NCBI RefSeq assembly: GCF_949628265.1
Contig: NC_088788.1
Span: 25,530,335-25,594,334, forward strand
Length of the DNA stretch: 64,000 bases
Direction: 5' to 3'
From: Cloeon dipterum
Lineage: Eukaryota; Arthropoda; Insecta; Ephemeroptera; Baetidae
The first letter of the stretch is position 1. Each line of letters starts with the position of its first letter. The notes under the pieces were generated by a model. That model saw only the letters and a program-made list of their open reading frames with translations. It ran no database searches and was not told the DNA's origin. Made by a program: the position numbers and the translations under genes. Below are positions 10,757-22,354 of this stretch, piece after piece.

Positions 10757-13492
10757 ATGGAGTTACTTTACAACCTGCAAAGGAGATCTTCAGGTCTAGG
10801 TGAGCTAAACAAACTACCAAACGTTGTCTCTGTGTTTGATCACACAGATCATAAAGTAAAAATGTTGAGTTGTGCATTAAATTCTGATTAAATTGTTTAA
10901 CTGTTTTACAGGCTTTAGGAAAAACAGGGACGTGTGCATACCACGACTTGTAAATTTTAAAAATGACACGCACCAGAGATCGATTTCTTTCCAAGAAAAT
11001 GTTGAAGAGAGCGAATGTTTGGTAGGCCGATTTTGTCCTTTCAACCAAAGAGATGGACTCTACGCCGTCGCCGACGAGCTTGGATTTGTTTACTTTCAAA
11101 GAGTTGCCGAGAAGAAGAAACCAGAGCGGTTAGAAAACCGTATGTATTATGATACACAATCATTAAAATGTGCTTGTCAGTGCGGATTTACTAAACCATA
11201 TAATATATTATGTTCACACAGGAATCAACTTGCACAATAATGCTATTTTCGACCTTCAATGGTTCAAAAGCCGAAGTGGAGAAATATACATAGTGACAGC
11301 TTCAGGTGACAAAACGGTCAAAATCGCCAACTTTGCGAGGCTTGAGGACCAGACCATTCTCACTGAGCATCAGCAGTCAATCAGGACTATCTGCACTCAT
11401 CCAGATCAGCCGGGTAGATATTTGAAACAATTCTTTTTTTGATCGAATTAACCATAAAAAATCTCAGGATTTTTGGCTTCCTCTGGCAGAGATGGTAATA
11501 TTGTGATTTATGATGACAGGAGTCCAACCTACCAAGTGTCCAATGTGATTGTAAACGCCCACATAGAAAAATGCAGAAGTAATTGAATCCTCAATTTCTG
11601 AAATATTTAGCATATACTGAAATGTCTGCTTTCCCTTCAGCAAAAGGGCCAGTGACTGTCAAGGCTATCAACAAAAGTGTCACAGCTCTAGCCCTTAGAG
11701 ACCCAAACACTCTAATTTCCGGTGGATTTACTGACGGGTTAGCAAATGACAAATAATTTCTGGAACTTTTATTCCAATCATCTTTTTACTGTTTAGAACC
11801 ATTAAAGTTTGGGACCTGAGACGAACCTATTTGAAGAACGTAGCCAAGCAACCTCTTCCTCTGCACGTCTTCAAGGTGGGCGCCACGGTCTCTAGTCTCT
11901 CAGTCACGGACTCACTGTTGTATGCAAGCTGCTCAAACCACTCAATTTACTGCTTCAACGCCAACACGTACAATTCAAACCCAGGTATCTTTAATTGATT
12001 AGAAATGATTCTGTACGACAGAGGCGCTAAATCTCTTGTTTTCAGTTTGCAAATTTGTGGGCCATGACACAAACTCTGCGTACAGTTCGTACATGCATGC
12101 CAGCGTTAGTGACTGTGGCCACTATCTCGCCTCGGGTTCTTTTGATGGCAGCATTTTCCTGTGGTCGACCCAGCTCGACCGGTGCATAACTGAGCAGGGA
12201 GAGAAGTACCCTCAGGTACACCCTGTGGCCCGCCTTGTTGGCCACGAGAAGGAAGTCACCTGCGTGCAATTTGGAACTGTGACTGATCAGCTAATGGTGA
12301 GCTAATATTTACTTCTTTGTATTATGCAGATATACAAAGTAGAGAGTATTTAGAACGGGGTTTTCCTTTCTGACTCGTCTTGAAAAAAAATTAATTTCCC
12401 TGTTCTTGAATAAGTCTTTGGATTTCTTGTCCTATCCTATTCTTGTATCAAAATCTGCGGAATTTTCAGGTTATAAAATTGTTAACCTCTTTAGTACGTT
12501 TTTGGAGGGAAATTTGTTATTTTTTAAGTATTGTTTATCTGTAGGTTGAAAAAGAAATGATTATTAGAATTCCTCTTGTGAATATTTGGAATTCAATTTT
12601 GAACATGAAATATTCACTTGAGATTGGGGAGCGATTTTAGAAATTACAACTGAAAAATCGCACCTTTGACTCCCATAAACACTATTAAATGTCAACCCTA
12701 AAAAATTTGCTATCAGTTAACTAATTGATTTAAAAAAAACCGTACAATCGTTCCTTACCCCTTACTCTTTAAAAAAACTGACGTATTTTCAAGAAACTAA
12801 CAATAATAGAACTTCTGTCCTACCCAGACCCTGAAACAATTTGTCCTGCTGAAGTTTCTGGAGCAATCCCGAACAAATTTCCCTGGTCAGGAAATTAGTT
12901 CTTTTGGCACAAATGCAAAAATTACTATTCATTTTTGGTATTTAATTCCACGCAAGTAACTGGCAAAAGCTTGACAAACTCAATTTTTTAGGTTATCCCA
13001 TTAATATCTTGTACCTTGAACCTCCAAGGTTAATAAATTTATTCTGGCATTTATTTCTAGTTATTGAGCCTCAGTGACGACAAAACACACAGAATCTGGC
13101 GGCCTACTCCTGTCCTAGACAAGACTGACGAAGAAAACCCAATTGAAGGAAAGACTGAAATTATTCATCACGGATTTTTCGCCTCTCAGAGCATGCGAAT
13201 AGCGAGTGAACCTCCTCAAGTGAAGTGCCGCCTGCTGAGGCCATTCCCCTCCTTCGTACACGAACCCGAGTCTGTGATTCACCAATGCTCGCCAAGAGTT
13301 CGAAAATGCAGCACCAACTGGCTCACCGCACTTAGCCCGCAGAACTCGTCGCCTGGCTCAAGTCCGGCCAGCGCCAGCAGATCGCGTGCAAAGGTGAAAA
13401 GATCACTGAGCACTGACAGAAAGTCAGCAAAGAGACTGAAAATGTCAAGTCCTATAAAAGGCTATATCACAATTCAACCTAAAGCTCACTAA
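10757..13492 (+). CDS. DTL: Denticleless/CDT2, WD40 substrate receptor of CRL4
   Basis: The substrate receptor that directs the CUL4-DDB1 ubiquitin ligase to PCNA-bound Cdt1, p21-type inhibitors and Set8 during S phase. Eight exons: 10757-10799, 10912-11139, 11222-11413, 11468-11578, 11641-11737, 11797-11984, 12046-12296 and 13061-13492. They give 513 residues, with all phases consistent. The WD40 repeats occupy about residues 60-390, with visible blades such as ASGDKTVKIA, SSGRDGNIVIYD, SGGFTDGTIKVWDLR, ASGSFDGSIFLW and LSDDKTHRIW. The basic, serine-rich tail contains STNWLTALSP, like the conserved C-terminal motif of CDT2 proteins. The tail is much shorter than in vertebrates, and I see no clear PIP box at its end. 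The last intron (12297-13060) is the only long one. The stop is 97 bases from the convergent TRAPPC1 stop. Confidence 0.92.
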
Positions 13493-13555
13493 AGCTTTAA
13501 CGTAATATTTGTAAATTGACTTCTGATTTTATCTTAGTGAAGCATGCGTTAAGGA

Positions 13556-13561
13556 AATAAA
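13556..13561 (+). terminator. DTL polyadenylation signal
   Basis: An AATAAA hexamer lies 64 bases after the DTL stop codon, in the short gap before the convergent TRAPPC1 stop. Confidence 0.6.
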
Positions 13562-13590
13562 AATAATTTCATGTAATGACCATTGCTTTT

Positions 13591-14160
13591 TTAACTGACA
13601 TACAATGGAGAGCCTTTGATAAACGCATCCAATTTGGCAGAGAAAAGATCGTTTTTGATCGGCTGACTAAGGTCTACCATTGGGTTCTTCACAGCGTACT
13701 CGACAAAAATCTGAAATCAATCGTTTATTGTTTTCAACATTTCTTTTGATATATGTAATCGTTATAGAAAACTTCATAATAATACCTGTGAATTGAGGTT
13801 TTTCAAGAATTCAGTCATTTTGCCAGCTGTTGAGTCAGTATTGAGAACGAATTTGGTTCCCGTTGGAGTCTCATAAAAGTGCAGGGCATACTTGTTGGTT
13901 CTGTAGCACAGAAATCCATCTTTTGGGTCAGTCAAGGACATTTTGGCCACAAACGATTTGATTGAGAATAGCATTCCATACATAAGCTTCGCCTCCTGAA
14001 AAAATAATCATTTAATAATAGCTCTTAAATTGTAGCTGGTAATTTTGTCAAAACATACATGTTCTCTTGTTATGCCTGACTGCTTGGTGCGATTCCACTC
14101 CGCATAATGCAGTAGGGTCCCAGCGTTGTTAAAAATGTACAAGTTGTATATTTTCACCAT
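13591..14160 (-). CDS. TRAPPC1: TRAPP complex subunit 1 (Bet5 homologue)
   Basis: A core subunit of the TRAPP tethering complexes, which act as Rab1 exchange factors in ER-Golgi traffic. Three exons on the minus strand: 14059-14160, 13786-13995 and 13591-13710. All join in phase 0 and give 143 residues; the human protein has 145. The longin-like fold is recognisable from [68 protein letters not shown] and [10 protein letters not shown]. It is convergent with DTL, leaving about 97 bases between stops, and divergent from ADAT2, whose proposed start lies 467 bases away, so the two may share a promoter. Nothing abnormal is seen. Confidence 0.95.
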
Positions 14161-14627
14161 TTTCTAGCGAATAAACAAGGGCGAATTAGGGTATCAGCTA
14201 AGATCATTAGAAAATACGGAATGCCATGATAATTTTAATTATTTCCACGCGATTAGTTTTCTCTGAGCGTCGTCAATCGGACAGAATTCTTTCTGAACTT
14301 TAAAATCGAAAAGAAGATAAACAACTCACTCAACCATTTGCCTGCCCGTCAGCTGTTGTATTATGACGTTTTGTTTAGTTGGTACGTTTCAACAACAAGG
14401 ATACGCTCAGCCGCCATTTTATTGATGTATTATGTATCGAACATCGAACCACAATAGAAGTTTTCAGCACAAATTGCGGAAAGGACTTATCTCCAAATTT
14501 TAAATCTCTCATTGTAAATAAACTTGACCATGCTGTTTAGAACGTGGAAATCGCATCTCACGGTTTTTGAAGTTTTATGAGAGTGTTCGGTCGTAAATAT
14601 TGTATGTACTATAATATAAAGATAAAG

Positions 14628-15513
14628 ATGAATATTATTTCTGAAGATGAATCGACAGCAATGTAAGTATCTTATGTATCATACATATATGGAAAAGCTA
14701 GTTCTCGCCGACTTTACCGTTTACACGCATCAAATCTGTCGTCCCACTCGTCCCTATACTAATAACATTGAAAGGCGAAAACTGTAACTCGGCGGGAACT
14801 ATAACTTTTCCATATATATGTACTCAAAACAAATTTTTACGTCCATACACCGGTATATTTATGTATGTACACAATGGAAATTAAAGTTTTCGTTATTACT
14901 ACCATCTTCCCCATAAATTAATTCTGTTTCTCGGATTTGCAGCCTGCCGTGCACTAAGGCACGCAGCTCTCCTTCTCCTGGCTCTTCGCCACCTCCTAAT
15001 AAGCGATGCTTAAAAGAGGATGATGTCTTCATGGAAAGAGCCTTCAAACAAGCCCGACTCGCCTTGTCAGAAGGCGAGGTTCCCGTAGGTTGTGTGTTCG
15101 TCCAAGACGATCAGCACGTGATTTGCGAAGGCAGAAATGCAACCAACAACAAATTGACTGGAGAAGCACACGCCGAAATCAAGTGCATAGACCAAATTCT
15201 GGCACTAAATTCTAAAACCGACTGGAGCCGAGTGAGCCTCTATGTGACTGTTGAACCCTGCATCATGTGTGCAGCAGCCCTGAAAATGCTAGGTGTTGGA
15301 AAAATTGTGTTTGGGTGCCATAACCCAAGGTTTGGAGGGATGGGCACAGTGCTTGACGCTATGAGTGTGGCTTGCTCTTGTCGAAGTCCCTACATAAGGT
15401 CTGACGTTCGCTCAGAAGAAGCTGTTGAACTCTTAAAAGAATTTTATGCTGGAACAAATCCATCTGCTCCGGAAGATAAAGTTAAGAAGAAAAAGAGAGT
15501 AGAGCACAGATGA
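14628..15513 (+). CDS. ADAT2: tRNA-specific adenosine deaminase 2
   Basis: The catalytic subunit of the ADAT2-ADAT3 heterodimer, which converts A34 to inosine in tRNA anticodons. Two exons, 14628-14662 and 14943-15513, give 201 residues. The cytidine/deoxycytidylate deaminase zinc site is intact: HAE near residues 88-90 with the catalytic glutamate, and PCIMC with the zinc cysteines near 118 and 121. Other family matches are MERAFKQARLALSEGEVPVG and FGCHNPRFGGMGT. The upstream exon (MNIISEDESTA plus two bases) joins in frame to a proline/serine-rich leader. A shorter product could start at the ATG at 15031, where the conserved domain begins, so the N-terminus is less certain. The single intron carries a hairpin element (14684-14820). 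Confidence 0.93.
14684..14820. mobile_element. MITE-like inverted-repeat element in ADAT2 intron
   Basis: The left arm (14684-14711) reads CATATATGGAAAAG, then CTAGTTCTCGCCGA. The right arm (14789-14820) is its reverse complement, with a two-base difference in the TA run, a short insertion and one mismatch. The arms of about 30 bp flank about 77 bp, whose edges also pair partly. With coding sequence absent, this fits a small non-autonomous DNA element or a stable foldback. It nearly fills the 280-bp intron. No second copy was noticed in the window. Confidence 0.55.
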
Positions 15514-15583
15514 TTGAAAGAAACTATAATTCTTCCTGAACTACACTCTTAATTTTACTTATTACATTTAAACAAATTTCAGA

Positions 15584-15589
15584 AATAAA
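15584..15589 (+). terminator. ADAT2 polyadenylation signal
   Basis: An AATAAA hexamer lies 71 bases after the ADAT2 stop codon. Confidence 0.6.
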
Positions 15590-15759
15590 AGTTACACTAA
15601 TCCACAATTTTCATTGGGTTAAATTAAGATGAAAGATCTTCACGTTATTTACATGGAATGGAATCATTAAGAGCTACAAAGCAAACAACGCAACTCATTT
15701 AAAACAATTGAAAGAATAATATAATTAGTGAACAAAATCAAGAGAGGAATTGCAAGATA

Positions 15760-18700
15760 TTATTCATTTAGCGCCCCCAGCAATGAAGCATTCAGGGTCA
15801 TGTGGTGCAAATTGGGCGGCGTGTTCCAAACTGCGCTCGAGCGACGGGTCAATGGCCTTGCTCCAACCCCAAAAAGATCTTGAATAGTAGGTTTGAAAAC
15901 GCGAGTGCCAAACAGGTTGTTCCGTAGAGGAACTTTGACATAGTCTGCGCAGTCTAGATGAATGTTGTTCTTCATGCCTGAAGGAGGTGTAGATTTAAAA
16001 ATCATGTCACAAGAAATGCTATTAAGAATATATATTTTTTTAATATTTTTATACTGATCTTTATCATTTCCATTAAGATAATTATGCTAAAAACATTGAT
16101 AATATTATTTAAAAGCTATTGTGTTTGATAAAAAAACTTGATGCATATTCCGATCAATGGGGTGAAAATTTAAGTCTGTTAAGGCAACAAAAACCTTTCA
16201 ATTTAAAGACTTGAGATGGCTGCAATTTTCATTCAAATTTCATGGCTTGAATAATAAATACATTATTTTTAATTTAGAATTGCGTGAAGTGTAGAATTAT
16301 ATTTTAATAAAATACAAATTCGTCACTTGAAAATGTAATTAAAATGTCAAGCTGAAATTTTTGTGCAGGATAATTTTTATAATCATATGATTCGTAATAG
16401 TGGGCCAATTAAACACAAATATTTTTTGTCCACTGTTTTCAATTTTGATTGAGTAAAAATATATCTTGTGGAATTATCCAAACTTACGCTCTGCCCAATG
16501 TGGCACCTGCTTCTTTGGCTTCTCATCATCGTCACTGGAGTCGCCTTCGTCCACTTCGTCAATGCCATAGTTATTTTCGCTCTTACGCTGCTGAGGTGGC
16601 ATTTCATCCCTGCTTGGGGTTACGTCATAGGACTCAATCTGAGCGATTCTCGCCTGAAATCAGATTTTTTTTGAAAATTGTCTTCAATAAATTAGCTTTG
16701 GTAAACTCACCACAGCTTTAGGTTTGGGTGTCTCTGGAACGACCTCCTTGCTCTTTGTGAAAGTGCTATTCATATTGGAGGATGCGGCCTGTGAAAACCC
16801 AAAAGTGAAGACTAAATTCAAATTAATGCAACAAAATTACTCACAGCAGGCTCCTTGCTAATGGTGGCAGTCACATTCATTTGTGCTTTCCTGAAAAGAT
16901 AAAATTTGATAAAAATTGAAATTTATTCAGCAACGACACATACTTTGCTTCCACAGCTTTCTTAACAGCTGCAGCCTTCCTTTCATCTTCTTCCTTTTTC
17001 CTCCTTTCTTCCTGAAGCTTCTTCCTCTTATCGTCCTCTTCCTTCTTCCTGTCCTCGTCTTCCTTTCGTTTCTCGTCAATTCGCTTTCTCTTTTCATCAT
17101 CCTCTTTCTTCACCTCTTCCAGCTTCTTCTTTTCAGCGCGTTTGGCCTTTAACTCTTGGAACTTGCTGGCTTTGTGCTCTTTCAACTCCTTCTCTTTGAC
17201 CTCTTTCAGCCTGCGCTGTTCCTCTTTCTCCTCCATTTTCTTCTGGCGTTGCTCCTGCATCATTCGCACTTTATTTTGCCTTTCCTCGTTGATCCTGCAA
17301 ATCAAATGCAATGAAATCATAATTTTCAGTTTAGCGCTTAAGTTTACTTCTTCTTTTCCTCCATCCTCTGCTTCAGCAGCTCTTCCTTTTTCTTCTGAGC
17401 CTCCAGCATTTTCTCCTCCCTCTGCTGACGCTCCAACTCCTTTTTCTTCTCCAGCTCCTGAGCAATCTGCTGTGCCTGTTCACGCTGTGCGTCCAAAGTG
17501 AAGACTTTGCCAGAAACAATTCTGCTCCTTCCAATAGTGTTGGTTGATAGCTGCTTTGACTAAAAAGCAGCGGAAGAAGTTTCATAAGAACCTTTGGATG
17601 TGCACTACTGTAATAATTGATTGTGCATCATGCACTGAAGCGAAAAGTTTTAAAAACAAATTTTGAGATTCAAGATTAGTTTATACATCCAAATATTTTT
17701 AACTTTACAGATACAGAAACAATTGCAAGAAAATCTGCTTACTCTTGGAAGAGTGCTGGTGTTAGACAGCAAAGGCCTCACGACAGTGGAAGGAACAGAT
17801 TTCTTTCTCAGTTTATGGGAAGGAGAGCTGCTCGCCTCTGTGTCACTGCTGAAAATATCTGACGCCGATTCCTGTTCTGAAACCCTTTCCTTTGGAGCTT
17901 TGAGCCACTTGGCTGGCGAGTGCGGCGTGGCCACAGTTGGCTCCTTCAGTAAAGTACGAGGATAGCCCTTCTGCAGAGACTGCTCCACAGCCATCACCCG
18001 CTCCTTCACCTTGCCAGCGATGTGCGGAGTTCTAGAGAAAAATTTATAATAGATTGCAGTTTCAGATAATTTTCAGAAATTTGAATTTACTAATAACATT
18101 TGACATAATCTAGCCAGATATTTTGTGAGAACTGATTGACTGATATTTTCCTTCTTACACCTTAAGATTCTTTGTAATTGATAATATAGATATTCTTGCA
18201 GATATTAAAGTAATTGAATGATTACAAAGCTTTCAGGTCTGCAGCTTTGCTAGGCAGCTGAGCTGCCGCCTCCTGACGCTTGTTTCTGCTTGACTTCCTC
18301 TTCTGAGCAGGCTTCTGCGGTGAACTCTCTTGCTCGTCCGACTCTCCTTCAAGAGGGCTCTCAGTCCCAGCATTCTGTTTGGAAGTATGTCTCGCTATGA
18401 ATGAATCAGATATTCTCTCCATCTTTGAGGAGAGCAATTGAAGGAGGTGGATGGGGCTTTTATCAAACACATACCTTAATTGTAACTTCGCGGCTCATGA
18501 TGATTTTCTTTGACTTTACTGGCTGATCCTCAGGTGTTTTCTCTCTTAGATCTTCTTCTTGAGACGAAAGCATGTCTGTCGCAGTCTCATCAGAGGTGGG
18601 ATTAGTAACATCTTGCTCTTCAGGCTCACTTTCTGAAAATTGCCTGGCCAGCTTCCTTTTTTTAACAGGTTTCTGAGAAGAAATTGGGTTCTGATCACGT

Positions 18701-19693
18701 CCACAAATAAATAGCAAGAGTGTTACCTTGGCTTTCTTTCCTTCAGCAGCTTTGGCTCTTCCCCTAGTGGCCATTTTTGGGGGCTCAGCTTCATTCTCAC
18801 TCTCAGGCTCATTTTTCTTCTTGGTCTTAGCAGTTCTGGCTCTGGTTGAGGGTGCACTGGACGCTACTGACGCTGCATCATCAAAGTCATCACTGTCAGA
18901 AGTGGTGCTCATGACACGCACTTTCTTGACTGCCTTGGGAGCCACCATCTTAGCTGGCTCGAGTTTCTCAGTGGGTCTTCTCAGCTTCACTGGGACATGC
19001 AGCTGATCATGGAATTTGGAGGCAGCAGCCTGGGCGGCACCCCTTACTTTCCGGTGCACAGCAATTGAGTTTTCCTTTTCTTCAACTATTTGATGTAAAA
19101 TTGATTTAAACTTAAAATATTAGTGCGAAAAATGAAGAAAATGATCAAACCTTCTGCCTTGTCAGGTATCTTTCTCTTCCTGTTGTTCCTCTTCAGTGTG
19201 GGAGTCCTTGGAGGCATTGGACACTTTCTCCTTTCAGCACGCAGCTTATTTTTGACTTCATTAGCCCATTGAATTGCTTCCTGTAATGCGTTTTGTTCAA
19301 CATTAATGAAAGACCATGGAAAAATAAAAAGGGTGGCACTATCCGCACCTAAATTAGGTGCAAATAGGGGCTAGAGGTCACGGCAAACACGCCTTATTTT
19401 GACAATTTTAATAACAAACCCTAAATAAATGTTGAAAAATGTAATCTTTAGACAATTATCAAATTAGGTGCTAATATAGGGACTGCAGGGTTATTTTTAT
19501 CCTACTCTCACCAAATTTAGGTATACCTAGTATAGGTACGAATTGCTATGTATATTCAAATAAAAAAGCTTACTTCTTCAATGGATTTCACGCTATGTAA
19601 ATAGTTTTTGTAAACTTTATTTGCTTCGGTCCGAAGAGCATTGAGGTTCAGCTGTCCGCAAGCCTTGACAAGTTCTTCGTGGTTTTTAACCAT
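15760..19693 (-). CDS. INCENP: Inner centromere protein INCENP
   Basis: The scaffold of the chromosomal passenger complex, which brings Aurora B to centromeres and the spindle midzone. Twelve exons on the minus strand: 19574-19693, 19151-19280, 18727-19085, 18475-18672, 18226-18422, 17743-18031, 17348-17559, 16944-17294, 16845-16890, 16711-16788, 16488-16653 and 15760-15977. They total 787 residues, with every phase consistent. A short N-terminal helical part (about 1-40, presumed Survivin/Borealin binding) precedes a basic disordered region with SP/TP sites. A very long Lys/Glu/Arg-rich single helix covers about 450-620. The C-terminal IN-box includes SYDVTPS, VPHWAER, NNLFGT, PTIQDLFG and RRSSAVWNTPP, the motif phosphorylated by Aurora B in other species. 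The ATG immediately follows an AG acceptor, implying an upstream untranslated exon. Confidence 0.92.
19325..19545 (+). repeat. Repeat-rich insertion in INCENP intron 1
   Basis: This intronic block contains internal direct repeats, AAATTAGGTGCAAATAGGGG at 19351 and a close variant at 19461 (AAATTAGGTGCTAATATAGG). Partial palindromes such as CACCTAAATTAGGTG and AGGTATACCT are also present. One end matches, in reverse, a segment near 9617-9655. It looks like a small dispersed repeat or a degraded non-autonomous transposon. It has no open reading frame of note. Confidence 0.4.
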
Positions 19694-22354
19694 CTGTAAC
19701 AATCAATACTAGTATGTGAAAGCGGCAGATATTATGATAAAACAGGAGATTAACGAACATCCCATATTCACGCAGTCAACTCGTGTGCTTTTTTGGATTT
19801 CTTATCTCCAGGACAGTCACGAAGCGTGCTTAGAAAAATTCATAGATTTTTCTATTTTTTATGCCATTATTACTTTTACTATGAAATTCATTTTTTCCAA
19901 ATTTGACAATTAATAATATTTTGACAAAAAATTAACGCGGGAAAAACAGCTGCACACCTGCCTTGCTCTAAGTAGGCACGACATTTATTCCCACACACGA
20001 GAAAGGTTCTTTCAAGAGATTTGTGATAATACCTTCAGATTTTTAGGCGTTCGATCACTACAAATTATAACCAGGCAGACTATTTTTCCAGCAAAAACTC
20101 AATAAATAAGCAAGCACTGCCCGAATGCCCGCGTTCTAGGGTGCCTGTTGCTGTTGATAGTGTTGAATGTTGATCTGTTGATGTTGATGCTGGCGGCAGT
20201 TGCGGCTAGCGCGCCGCAAGGAGGCGATCCATCCGCTCCAACGGAATTTTGTGAATGAGAGGGGACTACATAGAGGAGTATAGCAGTTAGTTGTTGCTTC
20301 AAGGTATTATACTTAAAATTAAATAATTAAGGTGCAAAAAGTTTACATCTCATTTAATTTAATAGAATTTTTAATATGATGACTTTAGAAAGAAATTTTA
20401 AATTTTTTCTCATGCTCAAGTTTCTCTTTTTTCAAAACTCTTTTCATTGGACTAGTTCACAGTTTTCTCCCCACTATTCTTCAGATAAAGAAACCGCGCC
20501 AACTCCCTATGGGGAATGTTGAGAATGTATATTAAAAAAATACCTAAAATACTAACTACGCCAAAACATTATACATATGACATGACACGTCGTTTTCAAT
20601 TTTCTTTTAATTTACAAGTTCCTAACTGGTATAAATACAGAAAATTTACGTTTAAAATATTAAGCCTCTTTTGTGTTTCAGTCCCATCTCCATCACGGAC
20701 ATGGATGATAATAATTCGGATAAATTCGCACGTTTAAATTTTTTTTGAAACTGACTGGGAAATGTGTTGCTCAATAAAATTCAGCGGTGAGCACAAAACA
20801 TATTTAAAATAGCAAGTAATACTTTATTTAAAATAGAAAATAAAAGTAATAACACTGTAGTGGTTGCGGAGCCGAGCTCCCACTCCTTTTTCATTTTTAG
20901 TCTAGGGTATTGTTATTCATGAGATTGTTAGTAATTCGTTAATGCAACAGAGAGAGATTTTGAATTTAAATTAGATTTCGCCGGACACTGAAGCCAACAA
21001 GTCGCATCTTAATTGTTCCGAGCGTTTAATTGTGAAGGACCCGGCTCATTCGGGTCCTTGTAAACTGTTAGACTAAGTCGCCAAGTGACTGACTGTTTCA
21101 TAAAGAGAAGATTTTTTGAAGATCCCGCAAGGTTTCATTTTCACCTCCTAACCCCAAAACACAAAGGAATTTCATGAAATCTGTAAGGAATTTACGCCAA
21201 AAGTATTATTTTTAACAAAATAGCATAACACTTAGCTGAGAATGATTATTTCAGGTTGCAACCTATATAATATGTATTCTCTGGTAGGAGGAGAGAGCGT
21301 CACCCTGTGGCGGCCACCACAACATTGTCAGCATATTTTTCAATCGCAATGCGAAATATCTGGGCAATGTGAAGTGCAGGCTGTACTTGCACACGCTTAC
21401 GTCCGTCTTCAGCAGGGAGATTTGGAATGTTGAATTATGGATGGCATGCGAAAGACATAAATTTAATTAAGTGTTCACGTCTCGCTACTTTGCTGGAGAC
21501 ACTTAATATATTCCAGAATGGATTGTAACTTTCACTTCACATGAGATTAGAATGTCCATTATATTCTCATGTTTTTATAACGTTCTTCTCTAACTCACTC
21601 TAACTGAAATTAAGTGCAGTCATTGTCCTATTCTGGACCAAAATTCCTCAAAATGATTGATTTGTTTCTCATATATGCTCTTGGTACTCACGATATCTTT
21701 GATCGCATTATACGGAATATTGATCTGAGAAGCTATTACGAGACGAAGGTTTTTGCTCTAGCACACATGGCTAAAGTGGGGGCTTCATATTAGTTGGAAA
21801 TATTACTGGAAGAGAACTACGCATTTTCTCTTAATTCGTCTCTGAGGTATTATATAGGATCAAAATTAAAATGTCAAACATTGCATGAATAATGTAATTG
21901 TATTTAAAATTAATGTTAGAAATTATGAACTTTTGGAAAAACGTCTTTTATGATTATGAATTATGATGCTTTAATTTGATTATGTAACACGTTTGACGCT
22001 GGTGAAGCGCAGGTTGCATAACTGGAGAAAATGCAGGCGCCTCGCGAGAGATCTTCTGCAAACAAAAAACAAATACAAATCGCACGTTTAAGATTTTAAA
22101 ATTTCCATATATAAAAAATATCTTGTTGCGAAAGTTGTTATATTTTTAACTCTTGGAATTCGTGATATCCCCAAGTTCAATGAGAAACAAGTGTATAAAG
22201 AAAACAAAATGGATTTTAAAATCGATAAACATCTAATGTGCTGATCCAGTTAGAACAAGGACTTGCGGGTCTTCAACACGTGACAAGCTTGTTTCCAATT
22301 TTACGCTCGGGATCATATAGTCAGTGTGTCCCTGCTTTGTCGATCGTCGTCACG
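19694..22354. other. Divergent intergenic region between INCENP and the PDZ gene
   Basis: No coding exon is supported over 2.6 kb. A GC-richer block near 20100-20270 with TGTTGATG repeats may be the INCENP promoter or untranslated first exon. The stretch 22250-22354, which contains TCGATCGTCGTCACG, probably holds the start region of the PDZ gene. A 9-bp perfect hairpin at 21035-21059 is listed separately. Confidence 0.5.
21035..21059. repeat. Perfect 9-bp stem hairpin
   Basis: AAGGACCCG at 21035-21043 and its exact complement CGGGTCCTT at 21051-21059 enclose a 7-base loop (GCTCATT). The surroundings are AT-rich and non-coding. It could be an RNA structure, or a chance palindrome in intergenic DNA. 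It does not match the histone mRNA stem-loop. Confidence 0.35.

Noticed and set aside
14435-14460. GTTCGA-like sequence resembling a tRNA T-arm (minus strand)
   Set aside because: No matching acceptor, D-arm or anticodon stem could be built around it.
17142-17501. Plus-strand frames opposite the INCENP coiled region
   Set aside because: They are antisense shadows of the Lys/Glu-rich helix, giving Phe/Leu/Ser-rich peptides.
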